A stretch of 64,000 bases of DNA from Bog-473 sp963850095 (GTDB lineage: Bacteria; Actinomycetota; Acidimicrobiia; Acidimicrobiales; RAAP-2): contig CAWKJX010000004.1 in NCBI GenBank assembly GCA_963850095.1, positions 1 to 64,000 on the forward strand, given 5' to 3'. The notes below the pieces were generated by a model that saw nothing but the letters and a program-made list of their open reading frames with translations, was not told the origin of the DNA and made no database searches. The first letter of the stretch is position 1. Every line of letters begins with the position of its first letter. Both the position numbers and the translations under genes were made by a program. This document shows, piece by piece, positions 55,675 to 63,899 of this stretch.

Positions 55675-58074
55675 TCATGCACCCACGTGCGTCGCGTGTG
55701 CAGCGCGAAAGCCCGCCACGGCGGCCTGGCCGAGCGCGATGCCCCCGTCGTTGGGCGGCACGAGCCGGTGGGTGAGCACGTCGAGGCCGCGGGCGTCGAG
55801 CTCGCGGCGCGCCAGGCCGAGCAGAAGGACGTTCTGGAAGACCCCGCCGGTGAGCGCCACCGTGGCAACGTCCGTTCGGGCGCACTGGCGCTCGGCCACG
55901 TCGCCGACGAGCCGCGCCACGGCGGCATGGAAGCCCGCCGCGATGGCACCCACCTCGACCCCGGCGCGCCAGTCGGCCACCACGGAGCGCAGGACGGGTC
56001 CCGGATCGATGGCGTCGACGCCGCCGTCTCCGCCGGCGCCCCCGGAGTCGCCGCCGGAGCCGACCACGGCGAAGCGGTAGGCGGGTGGCGCCCCGGCGTT
56101 GCGCTCGTAGAACGCCTCGGCCGCCCACTGGAGCTCCATGGCGGCCTGGGCCTCGTAGGTGGCCTCGTGCCGGAGCCCGGCGAGTGAGCTGACGGCGTCG
56201 AAGAGGCGCCCCATGCTCGACGTCGGCACGCAGCCGACCCCGTGTTCGAGCTGTTGGGCCAGCACCCGCCGTTCTCCGGCCGGGGTGGCCGCCACCGGGG
56301 GCAAATCGGCCGACCAGTCGATCCCGGCCGCCCACAGGTGGGCCAGCGCGGCGCGGCTGGGTCGGCGGACGGTGCCGTCGCCCCCCGGCAGCGGCAGCGA
56401 ACGCAGATGGGCCACGCGCTCGAAGTCGCCGTAGCGGGCCACGAGCACCTCGCCACCCCAAATGGTCCCGTCGGGCCCGTAACCGGTGCCGTCGAAGGCG
56501 ATGCCCACGACGGCCCGGTCGGGCGCCACACGGTGCTCGGCCATGACCGAGGCCACGTGGGCATGGTGGTGGTACACCTCCGCCACCGCTGCGCCGGCCA
56601 CGTCGTCGGCCCAGCGCCGCGTCTGGTACCCGGGGTGCGCGTCGGCGGCGACTCGTCCGGTGTCGATTTGGTACAGGCCGGAGAGCTGGTCCACCGAGCG
56701 CTCGAAGGCGGCCCACGTCTCGAGGCTGCCCATGTCGCCGATGTGCTGGCTCATGAAGGCGTCGCGCCCCGCCGCCAGACAGAACGTGTTCTTGAGCTCG
56801 CCCCCCACGGCCAGCGTGGGCGCGGCCTCGAAGGGCAGGTGGACGGGGAGTGGCGCGTAGCCGCGCGACCGGCGCAGCGGCAGCTCGGCGCCGGTGACCG
56901 GGTCGACCTGGAGCACCGAGTCGTCGCAGGGCACGTGGATGGGCCGATTGTGCAGCAGCCAGGCGTCCGCCAGGTCGGCCAGACGCGTGCGAGCGTCCTC
57001 GTCCTCGAAGCAGATGGGCTCGTCGGTCAGGTTGCCACTGGTCATGACGAGGACGACGGGGGGCTCGGCGCCCGGGGGCGCGCCGGGCACGGGGGCGAAG
57101 AGCAGGTGGTGGAGCGGGGTGTAGGGGAGCAGAAGGCCGAGGCGCGGATTGCCCGGCGCCACCAGGGCCGACACCGCAGTGTCCGCCCGGCGGCGCACCA
57201 GGACGATCGGCCGCTCCATCGACGACAGCAGACGCGCTTCGGCCGGCTCAATGTGGGCCACAGTGACGGCCGCGTGGCCCAGGTCGCGCGCCATGACGGC
57301 GAACGGCTTCTCGACGCGCTGCTTGCGGGCGCGCAGGCGCCGCACGGCGAGGTCGGAGGTGGCGTCGCAGGCCAGGTGGTAGCCGCCGAGGCCCTTGACG
57401 GCGATGATGGCGCCCGCCGCCAGCGCCCGCTGGGCCGCGGCCAGCGCGGCGTCGGTGCCGCGGCGGACCGTGGAGCCCGCCTCGAACCACAGCTGCGGCC
57501 CGCAGGCCGGGCAGGCCACCGGCTGGGCGTGGAAGCGCCGGTCGGAGGGGTCGTGGTACTCGGACGCGCAGGCCGCGCACATGTCGAAGCCGTGCATGGT
57601 GGTCTGCGGGCGGTCATAGGGGAGGCCGAGGGTGATGGTGAAGCGCGGCCCGCAGTTGGTGCAGTTGATGAAGGGGTAGCGGGCGCGCCGGTCGTGCCGG
57701 TCGAACAGCTCGGCCAGGCAGTCGTCACAGGTGGCCAGGTCGGGCGAGACGAAGGTGTGGACGGCGCCGCCGGCATCGCTCTCCACAATGGAGAAGCCGC
57801 GGTCGTCGATCGACGGCACCTCGCAGCTGGTGACGCGCTCGACGTGGGCCGCCGGGGGGGCGTCGCCGACCAGGCGGGCCAGGAACCCGTCGAGGGTGGC
57901 CCGGGGCCCCTCGACCTCGATGAAGACACCTTCGGAGTCGTTGCCGACGTGGCCGGTCAGGTCGAGCCCGGTGGCCAGACGGTGGACGAAGGGACGAAAG
58001 CCCACGCCCTGGACGAGGCCGGCCACCCGAATCCGGAGACGGACCGCCGTCCCCGGCGTGGCCAGGCCGGTCAC
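55675..58074 (-). CDS. hypF: Carbamoyltransferase HypF
   Basis: The 799-residue protein has the full HypF order. An acylphosphatase domain (RVAGLVQGVGFRPFVHRL, residues about 13-30) is followed by two zinc-finger pairs (CDDCLAELFD and CTNCGPRF; CAACASEY and CPACGP) near 115-195. A YrdC-like domain contains RPIVLVRRRADT and VMTSGNLTDEPI, and a Kae1-like domain contains VYHHHAHVASVMAEH and LTGGVFQNVLLL. HypF makes the CN ligand precursor from carbamoyl phosphate and transfers it to HypE. The GTG start at 58074 overlaps the hypD stop (GTGA). Confidence 0.97.
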   Translation of the reverse strand: MTGLATPGTAVRLRIRVAGLVQGVGFRPFVHRLATGLDLTGHVGNDSEGVFIEVEGPRATLDGFLARLVGDAPPAAHVERVTSCEVPSIDDRGFSIVESDAGGAVHTFVSPDLATCDDCLAELFDRHDRRARYPFINCTNCGPRFTITLGLPYDRPQTTMHGFDMCAACASEYHDPSDRRFHAQPVACPACGPQLWFEAGSTVRRGTDAALAAAQRALAAGAIIAVKGLGGYHLACDATSDLAVRRLRARKQRVEKPFAVMARDLGHAAVTVAHIEPAEARLLSSMERPIVLVRRRADTAVSALVAPGNPRLGLLLPYTPLHHLLFAPVPGAPPGAEPPVVLVMTSGNLTDEPICFEDEDARTRLADLADAWLLHNRPIHVPCDDSVLQVDPVTGAELPLRRSRGYAPLPVHLPFEAAPTLAVGGELKNTFCLAAGRDAFMSQHIGDMGSLETWAAFERSVDQLSGLYQIDTGRVAADAHPGYQTRRWADDVAGAAVAEVYHHHAHVASVMAEHRVAPDRAVVGIAFDGTGYGPDGTIWGGEVLVARYGDFERVAHLRSLPLPGGDGTVRRPSRAALAHLWAAGIDWSADLPPVAATPAGERRVLAQQLEHGVGCVPTSSMGRLFDAVSSLAGLRHEATYEAQAAMELQWAAEAFYERNAGAPPAYRFAVVGSGGDSGGAGGDGGVDAIDPGPVLRSVVADWRAGVEVGAIAAGFHAAVARLVGDVAERQCARTDVATVALTGGVFQNVLLLGLARRELDARGLDVLTHRLVPPNDGGIALGQAAVAGFRAAHATHVGA

Positions 58075-59210
58075 GAGGGTGGTCCGGCGCGCCGTCCCAG
58101 GCTCACCGCCGCTTCGCGGTGCATCCGACCGAAGTTGTAGTAGGCCGCGCAGGCGCCCTCCGACGAGACCATGCACGTGCCGATGGGAGTCTCGGGTGTG
58201 CAGGCGGTGCCGAACACCTTGCATTCCCACGGCTTGATCACACCCTTGAGCACCTCACCGCACTGGCACGCCTTGGGATCGGCCACGCGCACGTTGGGGA
58301 CGCGATAGCGCAGCTCGGCGTCGAAGTCGGCGAACTCGGCCCGGAGCTTCAGACCGCTCTGGGCGATGAACCCGAGGCCGCGCCACTCGAAGTGCGGGCG
58401 CAGCTCGAACACCTCGGCCAGCACCGCCAGCGCCCGCGGGTTCCCGTCCTCGCGTACCACCCGCCCGTACTGGTTCTCGACCTCGCAGCGGCCCTGGCGG
58501 ATTTGGGTGAGCAGCATGGCGATGGCCTGGAGGATGTCGAGCGGTTCGAACCCGGCCGTCACCAGCGGCAATCCGTACTCGGCCGGGACGAAGCGGTAGG
58601 GGCGTTGGCCGACGACGGTCGAGACGTGACCGGGACCGAGAAAGCCGTCGAGGCGAAGGTCGGGCGACTCCAGAATGGCCTTGAGCGGGGGGACGATCGT
58701 GACGTGGTTCGAGAACACGGAGAAATTGCGCACGCCCTGGGCCTTGGCCTCCAGCAGGGTGAGTGCGGTCGAGGGTGCCGTGGTCTCGAACCCGACGGCG
58801 AAGAAGACGACGTCGCGTTCGGGATTTTCGACCGCCACACGCAGTGCGTCCAGCGGCGAGTAGACGAAGCGGATGTCCGCCCCGTCGGCTTTCGCCCCGA
58901 GCAGGTTTCCCTTGCTGCCCGGGACGCGCATCATGTCGCCGAACGAGGTGAAGATGATGCCGGGCTCCAGCGCCACGGCGATGGCGTCGTCCACCCGGCC
59001 CATCGGAATGACGCAGACCGGGCAGCCGGGACCGTGCACCAGCTCGACGCTGGCGGGCAGGACGTGCTCAATGCCGTGGCGGTAGATGGTGTGCGTGTGC
59101 CCGCCGCACACCTCCATGAACTTGAACGTGTCGTCGCCGGCCAGCGCCGTGATCTGCGCCACCAGCGCCCGAGCGGCCGTCGGGTCCCTGTACTCGTCGA
59201 CGAAGCGCAT
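58071..59210 (-). CDS. hypD: Hydrogenase maturation protein HypD
   Basis: The 379-residue protein is HypD: FMEVCGGHTHTIYRHGIEHVL near residue 36, GPGCPVCVIPMG near 65, GFETTAPSTAL near 145, PGHVSTVVGQRPY near 205, and the C-terminal [4Fe-4S] cysteines in ACQCGEVLKG, KVFGTACTPETPIGTCMVSSEGACAAYY. HypD with HypC assembles Fe(CN)2CO. The ATG at 59210 begins the family sequence. It overlaps hypF by 4 bases. Confidence 0.97.
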   Translation of the reverse strand: MRFVDEYRDPTAARALVAQITALAGDDTFKFMEVCGGHTHTIYRHGIEHVLPASVELVHGPGCPVCVIPMGRVDDAIAVALEPGIIFTSFGDMMRVPGSKGNLLGAKADGADIRFVYSPLDALRVAVENPERDVVFFAVGFETTAPSTALTLLEAKAQGVRNFSVFSNHVTIVPPLKAILESPDLRLDGFLGPGHVSTVVGQRPYRFVPAEYGLPLVTAGFEPLDILQAIAMLLTQIRQGRCEVENQYGRVVREDGNPRALAVLAEVFELRPHFEWRGLGFIAQSGLKLRAEFADFDAELRYRVPNVRVADPKACQCGEVLKGVIKPWECKVFGTACTPETPIGTCMVSSEGACAAYYNFGRMHREAAVSLGRRAGPPS

Positions 59211-59218
59211 CCCTTGCG

Positions 59219-59446
59219 CTAGGCCGCCTTGAGCCTGGGCGTGGGATCGGAGCCGAGGATGCCCGCGATGACCTCGGCCCGCTTCTCCACCAGCTCCCGG
59301 GCGAGGGATGCCCCGCCCGCCAGCAGGTCGCGGACCTCCTCGGACGTGTAGATGGTGTGCCACGCCTCCTCGAGCTCGGTCCAGGCATCGGGTCCGGCCC
59401 GGCAGCCGAGCGCGTAGCCGATCAGCACACCAAGGATCACACCCAT
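59219..59446 (-). CDS. Small membrane-associated protein of the hyp operon
   Basis: The 75-residue protein has one N-terminal hydrophobic helix (ILGVLIGYALGCRAG), then an amphipathic helix-rich region ELEEAWHTIYTSEEVRDLLAGGASLARELVEKRAEVIAGILG. It looks like a YtxH-type single-pass protein. Its ATG lies inside the end of hypC, with a strong CAGGAGGTACGCA ribosome site encoded in the hypC tail. I do not know a function. Confidence 0.75.
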   Translation of the reverse strand: MGVILGVLIGYALGCRAGPDAWTELEEAWHTIYTSEEVRDLLAGGASLARELVEKRAEVIAGILGSDPTPRLKAA

Positions 59447-59778
59447 TGCGTACCTCCTGTTCCTGTTGCTGTTCCTGTTGCTGTTCCTATTTCTGTTCCT
59501 GATTCACTGGCGATCTTCGTCGTCCAGAACGCATTGAGCTCGTCGTCGTAGGCCTGGCCCATCAGCTGCAGGGAGGCCAGGGCCAGAGCGGCCTCCTCCT
59601 CGTCGATTTTCGACATGGCGAAGCCCACGTGGATGAGCACCCAGTCGCCCGGGGTGAGACCCTCGTCCTCGAGGAGTCCGATGTTGACGATGCGCGTCAC
59701 CCCCGACACCTCCACCCGGGCCAGGTGGGGGTTGATGTCGGTGATCTCCTTGAGCTGCCCCGGTATGCCCAGGCACAT
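59437..59778 (-). CDS. hypC: Hydrogenase assembly chaperone HypC/HybG
   Basis: The 113-residue protein begins MCLGIPGQLKEI, the canonical HypC N-terminus with Cys-2, and contains the barrel VEVSGVTRIVNIGLLEDEGLTPGDWVLIHVGFAMSKIDEEEA. It is longer than usual (about 80). The extra C-terminal part is a helix plus a Gly-Thr-Ala-Thr repeat (residues about 90-108) encoded by the 6-base simple repeat at 59459-59500. It ends 10 bases inside the small membrane-protein gene. The upstream gene is YceI-like. Confidence 0.95.
   Translation of the reverse strand: MCLGIPGQLKEITDINPHLARVEVSGVTRIVNIGLLEDEGLTPGDWVLIHVGFAMSKIDEEEAALALASLQLMGQAYDDELNAFWTTKIASESGTEIGTATGTATGTGGTQWV
59459..59500. repeat. 6-base simple repeat (GTTCCT/GTTGCT) in the hypC 3' end
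   Basis: Seven 6-base units alternate GTTCCT and GTTGCT, with one ATTTCT. On the minus strand they encode the Gly-Thr-Ala-Thr tail of HypC and supply AGGAAC/AGGAGG sequence upstream of the next start codon. It lies far from any mobile element. Confidence 0.75.
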
Positions 59779-59800
59779 GGTGGTCGTCTCCTCCCGTTCC

Positions 59801-60322
59801 CTAGTCCGGTTCGTCCCGGACGGCCACGATGTCCACGCGCACGTCGACTTCGGGCTCGACCTTGAGCATGAACACTTTGGGCGGTTGCATGCCGAACTCC
59901 CGGATGTCGAAGCGCGACGATCCCGTGAGGCGGATTGTCCGATCGTCGAGCTCCTCAATGCTCAGCAGGTCCTCGTGACGGCGCTTCACGCCACGGAACG
60001 TCACGTCGCCGCTGGCGCGGTAGGAGCCGTCGGCCCCGTTGCGCGTCACCTGGTCGAGCTCGCCCTCTATGCGCGGGTAGCGCTGCGCGTCTATCCGCTT
60101 CTGCATCTCGCGGTCCTCCATGCGGTTGCCCCCCTTCAGCTTGTCCACGGACAGCGAGAGCTTGCCGGCGGGTGGCGTGGAGAGGTCGAGGGTGCCGCCC
60201 GGCGCCAGGTCGAGGTCGACGTAGCCCTCCAGGCCGGTCGTGGCCGAATGGATCGGGTGCACGTTCGAGCGCGCGTCGATCCACACCTGGGACCGTTCGG
60301 GGACGATGGAGAAGCGGGCCAC
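59801..60322 (-). CDS. YceI-like family protein
   Basis: The 173-residue protein is a lipocalin-like YceI beta-barrel: FSIVPERSQVWIDARSNVHPIHSATTGLEGYVDLDL at the start, LSLSVDKLKGGNRMEDREMQKRIDAQRYPRIEGELDQVTR in the middle, GDVTFRGVKRRHEDLLSIEELDDRTIRLTGSSRFDIREFGM and LKVEPEVDVRVDIVAV at the end. YceI proteins bind isoprenoid quinones or fatty amides. It has no signal peptide, unlike typical YceI. Inside a hyp operon it may bind quinone for electron transfer from hydrogenase, which is inference. Confidence 0.85.
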   Translation of the reverse strand: MARFSIVPERSQVWIDARSNVHPIHSATTGLEGYVDLDLAPGGTLDLSTPPAGKLSLSVDKLKGGNRMEDREMQKRIDAQRYPRIEGELDQVTRNGADGSYRASGDVTFRGVKRRHEDLLSIEELDDRTIRLTGSSRFDIREFGMQPPKVFMLKVEPEVDVRVDIVAVRDEPD

Positions 60323-60334
60323 GGCGGCTCGGTC

Positions 60335-60439
60335 CTACATCTCGCGCATTTTGAGATAGCGGGCGATGTCGGGCAACGACTTGATGACCAGGCCGGCGAC
60401 GACGGCCAGGAGCAGCGATGCGAACAGACGTCGGATCAT
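60335..60439 (-). CDS. 34-residue membrane peptide, DUF6893-like, of the hyp operon
   Basis: The peptide begins MIRRLFASLLLAVVAGLVIK and ends LPDIARYLKMREM, a basic N-terminus, one hydrophobic helix and an amphipathic tail. I recall short DUF6893-type proteins of this shape in actinobacterial hydrogenase clusters. A profile search would settle that. Its ATG overlaps the protease stop (ATGA) and AAAGGGGAA precedes it. It is too short for most gene finders. Confidence 0.8.
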   Translation of the reverse strand: MIRRLFASLLLAVVAGLVIKSLPDIARYLKMREM

Positions 60440-60957
60440 CGGTGGATTCCCCTTTCTGCGGGTTGGGCATTGACTTGGGCGAGGTCGGCGACGACTTCGA
60501 GGCACAGGTCCACGGCGGGGTCTACGGCGTCCTGGACCACCGGCGTGAGGCCCATGCCTTCGCGCAGGTCGGCCGGCTGGCAGCCCACGATGACGACGCG
60601 ACCGACCGAGCCACCGAGTCGCGCCAGCGTGGCCAGGACGATGTCGGGGCTCATGGTGTGCGCGTCCACAGGCGACGCGTCGGGGTCACTGCCGTCGGGC
60701 GGATACGGCACGAGCTCGGGCTCGATCACGGCGAGCGTCCCGGGCGACTCGCCCATCGGGACGGCGTCGAGGAGGACGAGTGCGTCGTAACCCTCGAGCA
60801 GCTCGTAGGCCAGGTGGATACCGCGGATGCCGTAGTCCTCGACCCGCACCCCGGCCGGCAGGGTGCGGGTGGCCAGGCGGTTCGCTGCCTCCACGCCGAA
60901 GGCGTCGTCGGACAGGAAGACGTTGCCGATGCCGGCGACGAGCGTGCGCGGCGTCAT
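60436..60957 (-). CDS. Hydrogenase maturation protease (HupD/HycI type)
   Basis: The 173-residue protein has the nickel-dependent endopeptidase layout: LVAGIGNVFLSDDAFGVEAA at the start with an acidic metal ligand, the Asp in LVLLDAVPMGESPGTLAVIEPE near residue 60 and the His in SPVDAHTMSPDIVLATL near 97. It removes the C-terminal tail of the hydrogenase large subunit after nickel insertion. No large subunit is in the window. It overlaps the 34-residue peptide gene by 4 bases. Confidence 0.93.
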   Translation of the reverse strand: MTPRTLVAGIGNVFLSDDAFGVEAANRLATRTLPAGVRVEDYGIRGIHLAYELLEGYDALVLLDAVPMGESPGTLAVIEPELVPYPPDGSDPDASPVDAHTMSPDIVLATLARLGGSVGRVVIVGCQPADLREGMGLTPVVQDAVDPAVDLCLEVVADLAQVNAQPAERGIHR

Positions 60958-61020
60958 CCGCCCGCCCGCCCGGGTTCGGACCCTCCGAAGAGGGTTCCCT
61001 GCTCGGCCTGCTCGTCCCGC

Positions 61021-62511
61021 TCAGCCTTGCTCGCCCTGGCCCAGGGGCTCCACCTCGTGGGTGTGAAAGTAGAGATAACGGCCCTGCCACTCCAGTTCTC
61101 CCGCCGCCGGGTCGTCGTCGAGCGTGACGGCGAGGTGCCAGCCGCCGTCGACATCGGCGAACACGCCGGCCACCGTGGCGCGCCGGCCGTCGAGGAACAT
61201 GTCCTGGGCGTCGGCGCGTCCCGACGGGTGGAGGCGGACCGGCGAGCCCTGCCCGAGTTCGACCCCGTCCACCTGCACGGTGTCGGTCCAGGGGTCCACC
61301 GACGCGTCGGAGGCAGCGTCCCACCACGGCGACGTTCCGAGGGGGGACGGGTCGGCGTCGGGGGACGTGACGCCGACCCCGCCCTCGCTCGGGGTGGTGA
61401 GGGTGACCCAGTCCGGATCCGGTGCGACGGGCCGCATTTGGCCGTGCAGCCGGCTCATCGATTCTGGGGACAACCCGTCGCAGCGCTCAATGATGGCGGC
61501 GGACCGGGGGTCCGTGCCCCGCGCCTCCGCCTTCTCCTCGTCGGTCAGGGTCATGACGCGCAGCGCCAGGATTTCGTCGATCTCCAACGCGTCGTAGAGG
61601 TCGCCCGGACTCTGGGGTGCCACCTCGGGGTGGTCGTAGAGGATGATCGGCGACGAGAGGATGACCTGTTCGTCGCCCACGAGGACCGGGTAGGAGCCGT
61701 CGCTGTGGCATTCCGCCGCGGCGTCCGCCGCCTCGTCGAGGGGATCGAGCAGGGAGACGAAGCGCGCCCCGTCGACGGCCAACATGGTATGCACTGCCAC
61801 CAGGCTCCGGGCCATGGCCTCCTCGCGGTGACTCGATGACGCGCCGCCGGGACTCCACTCGGTGGTGTTCTCCACCGTCACGGACACCCGCACGAACCGG
61901 TCGCTCTCGGTCGTCGGCGCGGCCACGACGCGGACCATGCCGTCGACCGGCAGCCGCTGGCGCACCAGCCGCCCGACCAGCGAGTCGGCCGCGGTGGCGA
62001 GCGGTTCGGTCGCCGCTCCGCCCCCGAAGGTGAACCCCTCTTGGACGGTGACGGGATCCGACGAACCCAGCAGCAGCGGCGGCAGGTCGACGCTCTGATC
62101 GAGGGCTTCGTCCCAGGGCACGTGGGCGGTGCCGTCGACCTCGAGGCCGTCGACGGGGACGAACGACGGCTCGGCTGCCGTACCGCGGACCAGCGCCTCG
62201 ACGGAGCGTCGCTGCATCTGCAGGCAGCGCACCCGTACCCGGAGCACCACATGGCCCCGACCCGCCCCGGGCCGGTCCGGCCGCATGCCGCCCCGGTCGA
62301 GCAGGCACTCCGTCCGGGTCGACCAGCGCTCGGAGGTGTCCGCTTGGCTGAATGCCTTCGGCACCAGCACGCCCCACTGGAAGCGCACCTGGTTCTTCCG
62401 TGCCGAAGCCCGGTACGGGTAGAGGACGTAGCCCTCGTAGAGCACGGCGTCGGCGACCGATCGCGCCACGGCGAAGCGGTCCGTGGCCGCCTGCTCGGTC
62501 ACGCTGCTCAT
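61021..62511 (-). CDS. Conserved hydrogenase-cluster protein of unknown function (496 aa)
   Basis: I do not recognise a domain. The protein begins FAVARSVADAVLYEGYVLYPYRASARKNQVRFQWGVLVPKAF, then has a beta-rich middle (LRVRVRCLQMQRRS, VRVSVTVENTTEWSPG), a region with VGDEQVILSSPIILYDHPEVAPQSPGDLYDALEIDEILALRVMTLTDEEKAEARGTDPRSAAIIERCDGL and a C-terminal strand-rich domain with MFLDGRRATVAGVFADVDGGWHLAVTLDD. There is no signal or membrane helix and few cysteines. It is coupled to DUF6084 by ATGA and precedes the protease, so it probably acts in maturation or electron transfer of the hydrogenase. Confidence 0.8.
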   Translation of the reverse strand: MSSVTEQAATDRFAVARSVADAVLYEGYVLYPYRASARKNQVRFQWGVLVPKAFSQADTSERWSTRTECLLDRGGMRPDRPGAGRGHVVLRVRVRCLQMQRRSVEALVRGTAAEPSFVPVDGLEVDGTAHVPWDEALDQSVDLPPLLLGSSDPVTVQEGFTFGGGAATEPLATAADSLVGRLVRQRLPVDGMVRVVAAPTTESDRFVRVSVTVENTTEWSPGGASSSHREEAMARSLVAVHTMLAVDGARFVSLLDPLDEAADAAAECHSDGSYPVLVGDEQVILSSPIILYDHPEVAPQSPGDLYDALEIDEILALRVMTLTDEEKAEARGTDPRSAAIIERCDGLSPESMSRLHGQMRPVAPDPDWVTLTTPSEGGVGVTSPDADPSPLGTSPWWDAASDASVDPWTDTVQVDGVELGQGSPVRLHPSGRADAQDMFLDGRRATVAGVFADVDGGWHLAVTLDDDPAAGELEWQGRYLYFHTHEVEPLGQGEQG

Positions 62512-63188
62512 GACGGCCCCGCTTGGCCGTCGGCGTCGGGTTCTGCCGGAGCCGCCGCCCCCTCGGCCTCCTTCAGCAGTTGGGCGAAGGCCTGGTCCCA
62601 GGTGGGCAGGCCGCGGCGCGCCCTGAACCGCTGGAGGTCGTCCAGCGTGTCGCGGCGCAGGCGGATGAACGCGCCACCGGGGAAGTAGGCGTCCATGGTG
62701 GTCCGCCAGACCGCCACCGGCATGCGGTAGGCGGCCTCGGCCGACCAGGAGAGCGGTTCGGCGGCGAAGCCCGACTCACCGGGCGTGAAGACCGTGCCCG
62801 AGAACAGCAAAATGAGCGGGACGTCGCCGTCGCCCAAGGCGTGCAGGTATTTGGCTCCGGCCACCTCGAAGTCGTAGGTGCACTGGACCGGGAGGTCGAA
62901 CTCGGTCGTGCCGTCGAAGCCGCCCAGCGTCGTCGACACGTGGGTCCACAGGAAGGGTCGCAGCGAGCTGCCCCATTGCGGCACTTCGCCGAAGAGCTCG
63001 TAGAGCTTCTCCTCCTCGGCTTCGCTGTAGCGCCGGCGTTGCGGTTCCATCCGAATCTGGCAGCGCAGCGCCGCCGCGTGCACGCGGTGCCCGTCCGCCT
63101 CGTCGGCCCGGATGCGGAACATGATGGTGGGCACCGCGGAGTGCGGTTCGGTGCGGGCGTCGAGCACCTCGAAGCGCAGGTCGGTCAT
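62508..63188 (-). CDS. DUF6084-like hydrogenase-cluster protein
   Basis: The 226-residue protein begins LRFEVLDARTEPHSAVPTIMFRIRADEADGHRVHAAALRCQIRMEPQRRRY and continues with LYELFGEVPQWGSSLRPFLWTHVSTTLGGFDGTTEFDLPVQCTYDFEVAGAKYLHALGDGDVPLILLFSGTVF and DAYFPGGAFIRLRRDTLDDLQRFRARRGLPTWDQAF. This is the pattern I recall as DUF6084, which accompanies actinobacterial [NiFe]-hydrogenases. It is a predicted beta-sandwich with a helical tail. The start ATG at 63188 overlaps the DUF5947 stop (ATGA). Confidence 0.82.
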   Translation of the reverse strand: MTDLRFEVLDARTEPHSAVPTIMFRIRADEADGHRVHAAALRCQIRMEPQRRRYSEAEEEKLYELFGEVPQWGSSLRPFLWTHVSTTLGGFDGTTEFDLPVQCTYDFEVAGAKYLHALGDGDVPLILLFSGTVFTPGESGFAAEPLSWSAEAAYRMPVAVWRTTMDAYFPGGAFIRLRRDTLDDLQRFRARRGLPTWDQAFAQLLKEAEGAAAPAEPDADGQAGPS

Positions 63189-63899
63189 GTGGCCCGGGTC
63201 CGGACGTCGTCGAAGAACTCGTCCAGCTTCTTGTTGGCCTCGGATCCGCCGTCGAAGCCGCGCCACAGCAGGCGCAGGTGCCCGACCAGTTCGTAGCAGG
63301 CGTCGATGGGGACGATGTAGCACTCCGTACCTTCGGTCTCGGTCCGGTCCGGCCTCGGCCTCGGACCCGGCCGCGGCGGTGCCGTCCTCGTCCCGCTCTC
63401 GCCTCCGCCCCCTCCCGCTCGCCCGCGACCGGACCAGGAACGCCTCGACATCGGGCTGCATGGACGCCAGCACCGGATCGTCGCCCACCACTTGGTCCCA
63501 GGCGTCGAGCGGCAGTTCGGACTCGGTCGCCCCGGCCGGGCCGGGGTAGAAGGCGGCCACCCGCTGCAGCGACGAGTTCAGGAAGAAGAAGGCCACGCTC
63601 ACGGGGATCTGCAGCCGGTCCCACTGCGCCGGCGTGAGTTCGTGCCCGGCCAGCGACACGTAGCGGTCGGGAACGCTGCGAAAGTGATCGCCACCGGCGC
63701 CGTCCGACTCGAAGAGCAGGTAGCAGCCGCGGCAGGCGCACAGCAGGGTCCGCGAACGCAGGTCCACCATGTGGTTGTGCGAGGGCCCGATCGGTTCCGC
63801 ACACAGCTCGCACACCTCTTCGACTTCGGGGGCGGGCCGCGGGCGCGACTGGCGGATGCGCTGGAGGACGGCGAGCGGTTCGTTGGTGCCGCTGCTCAT
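63185..63899 (-). CDS. DUF5947-like hydrogenase-cluster protein, frameshift in linker
   Basis: The N-terminal part has CELCAEPIGPSHNHMVDL with RTLLCACRGCYLLFES, four cysteines that could bind a metal or heme-like cofactor, then LPLDAWDQVVGDDPVLASMQPDVEAFLVR. The C-terminal part TECYIVPIDACYELVGHLRLLWRGFDGG ending RTRAT lies in the next frame and stops at 63185. The frames must join in the low-complexity linker 63330-63440, so a single-base error or mutation is likely. The joined protein of about 237 residues matches DUF5947 as I recall it. It overlaps DUF6084 by 4 bases. Confidence 0.8.
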
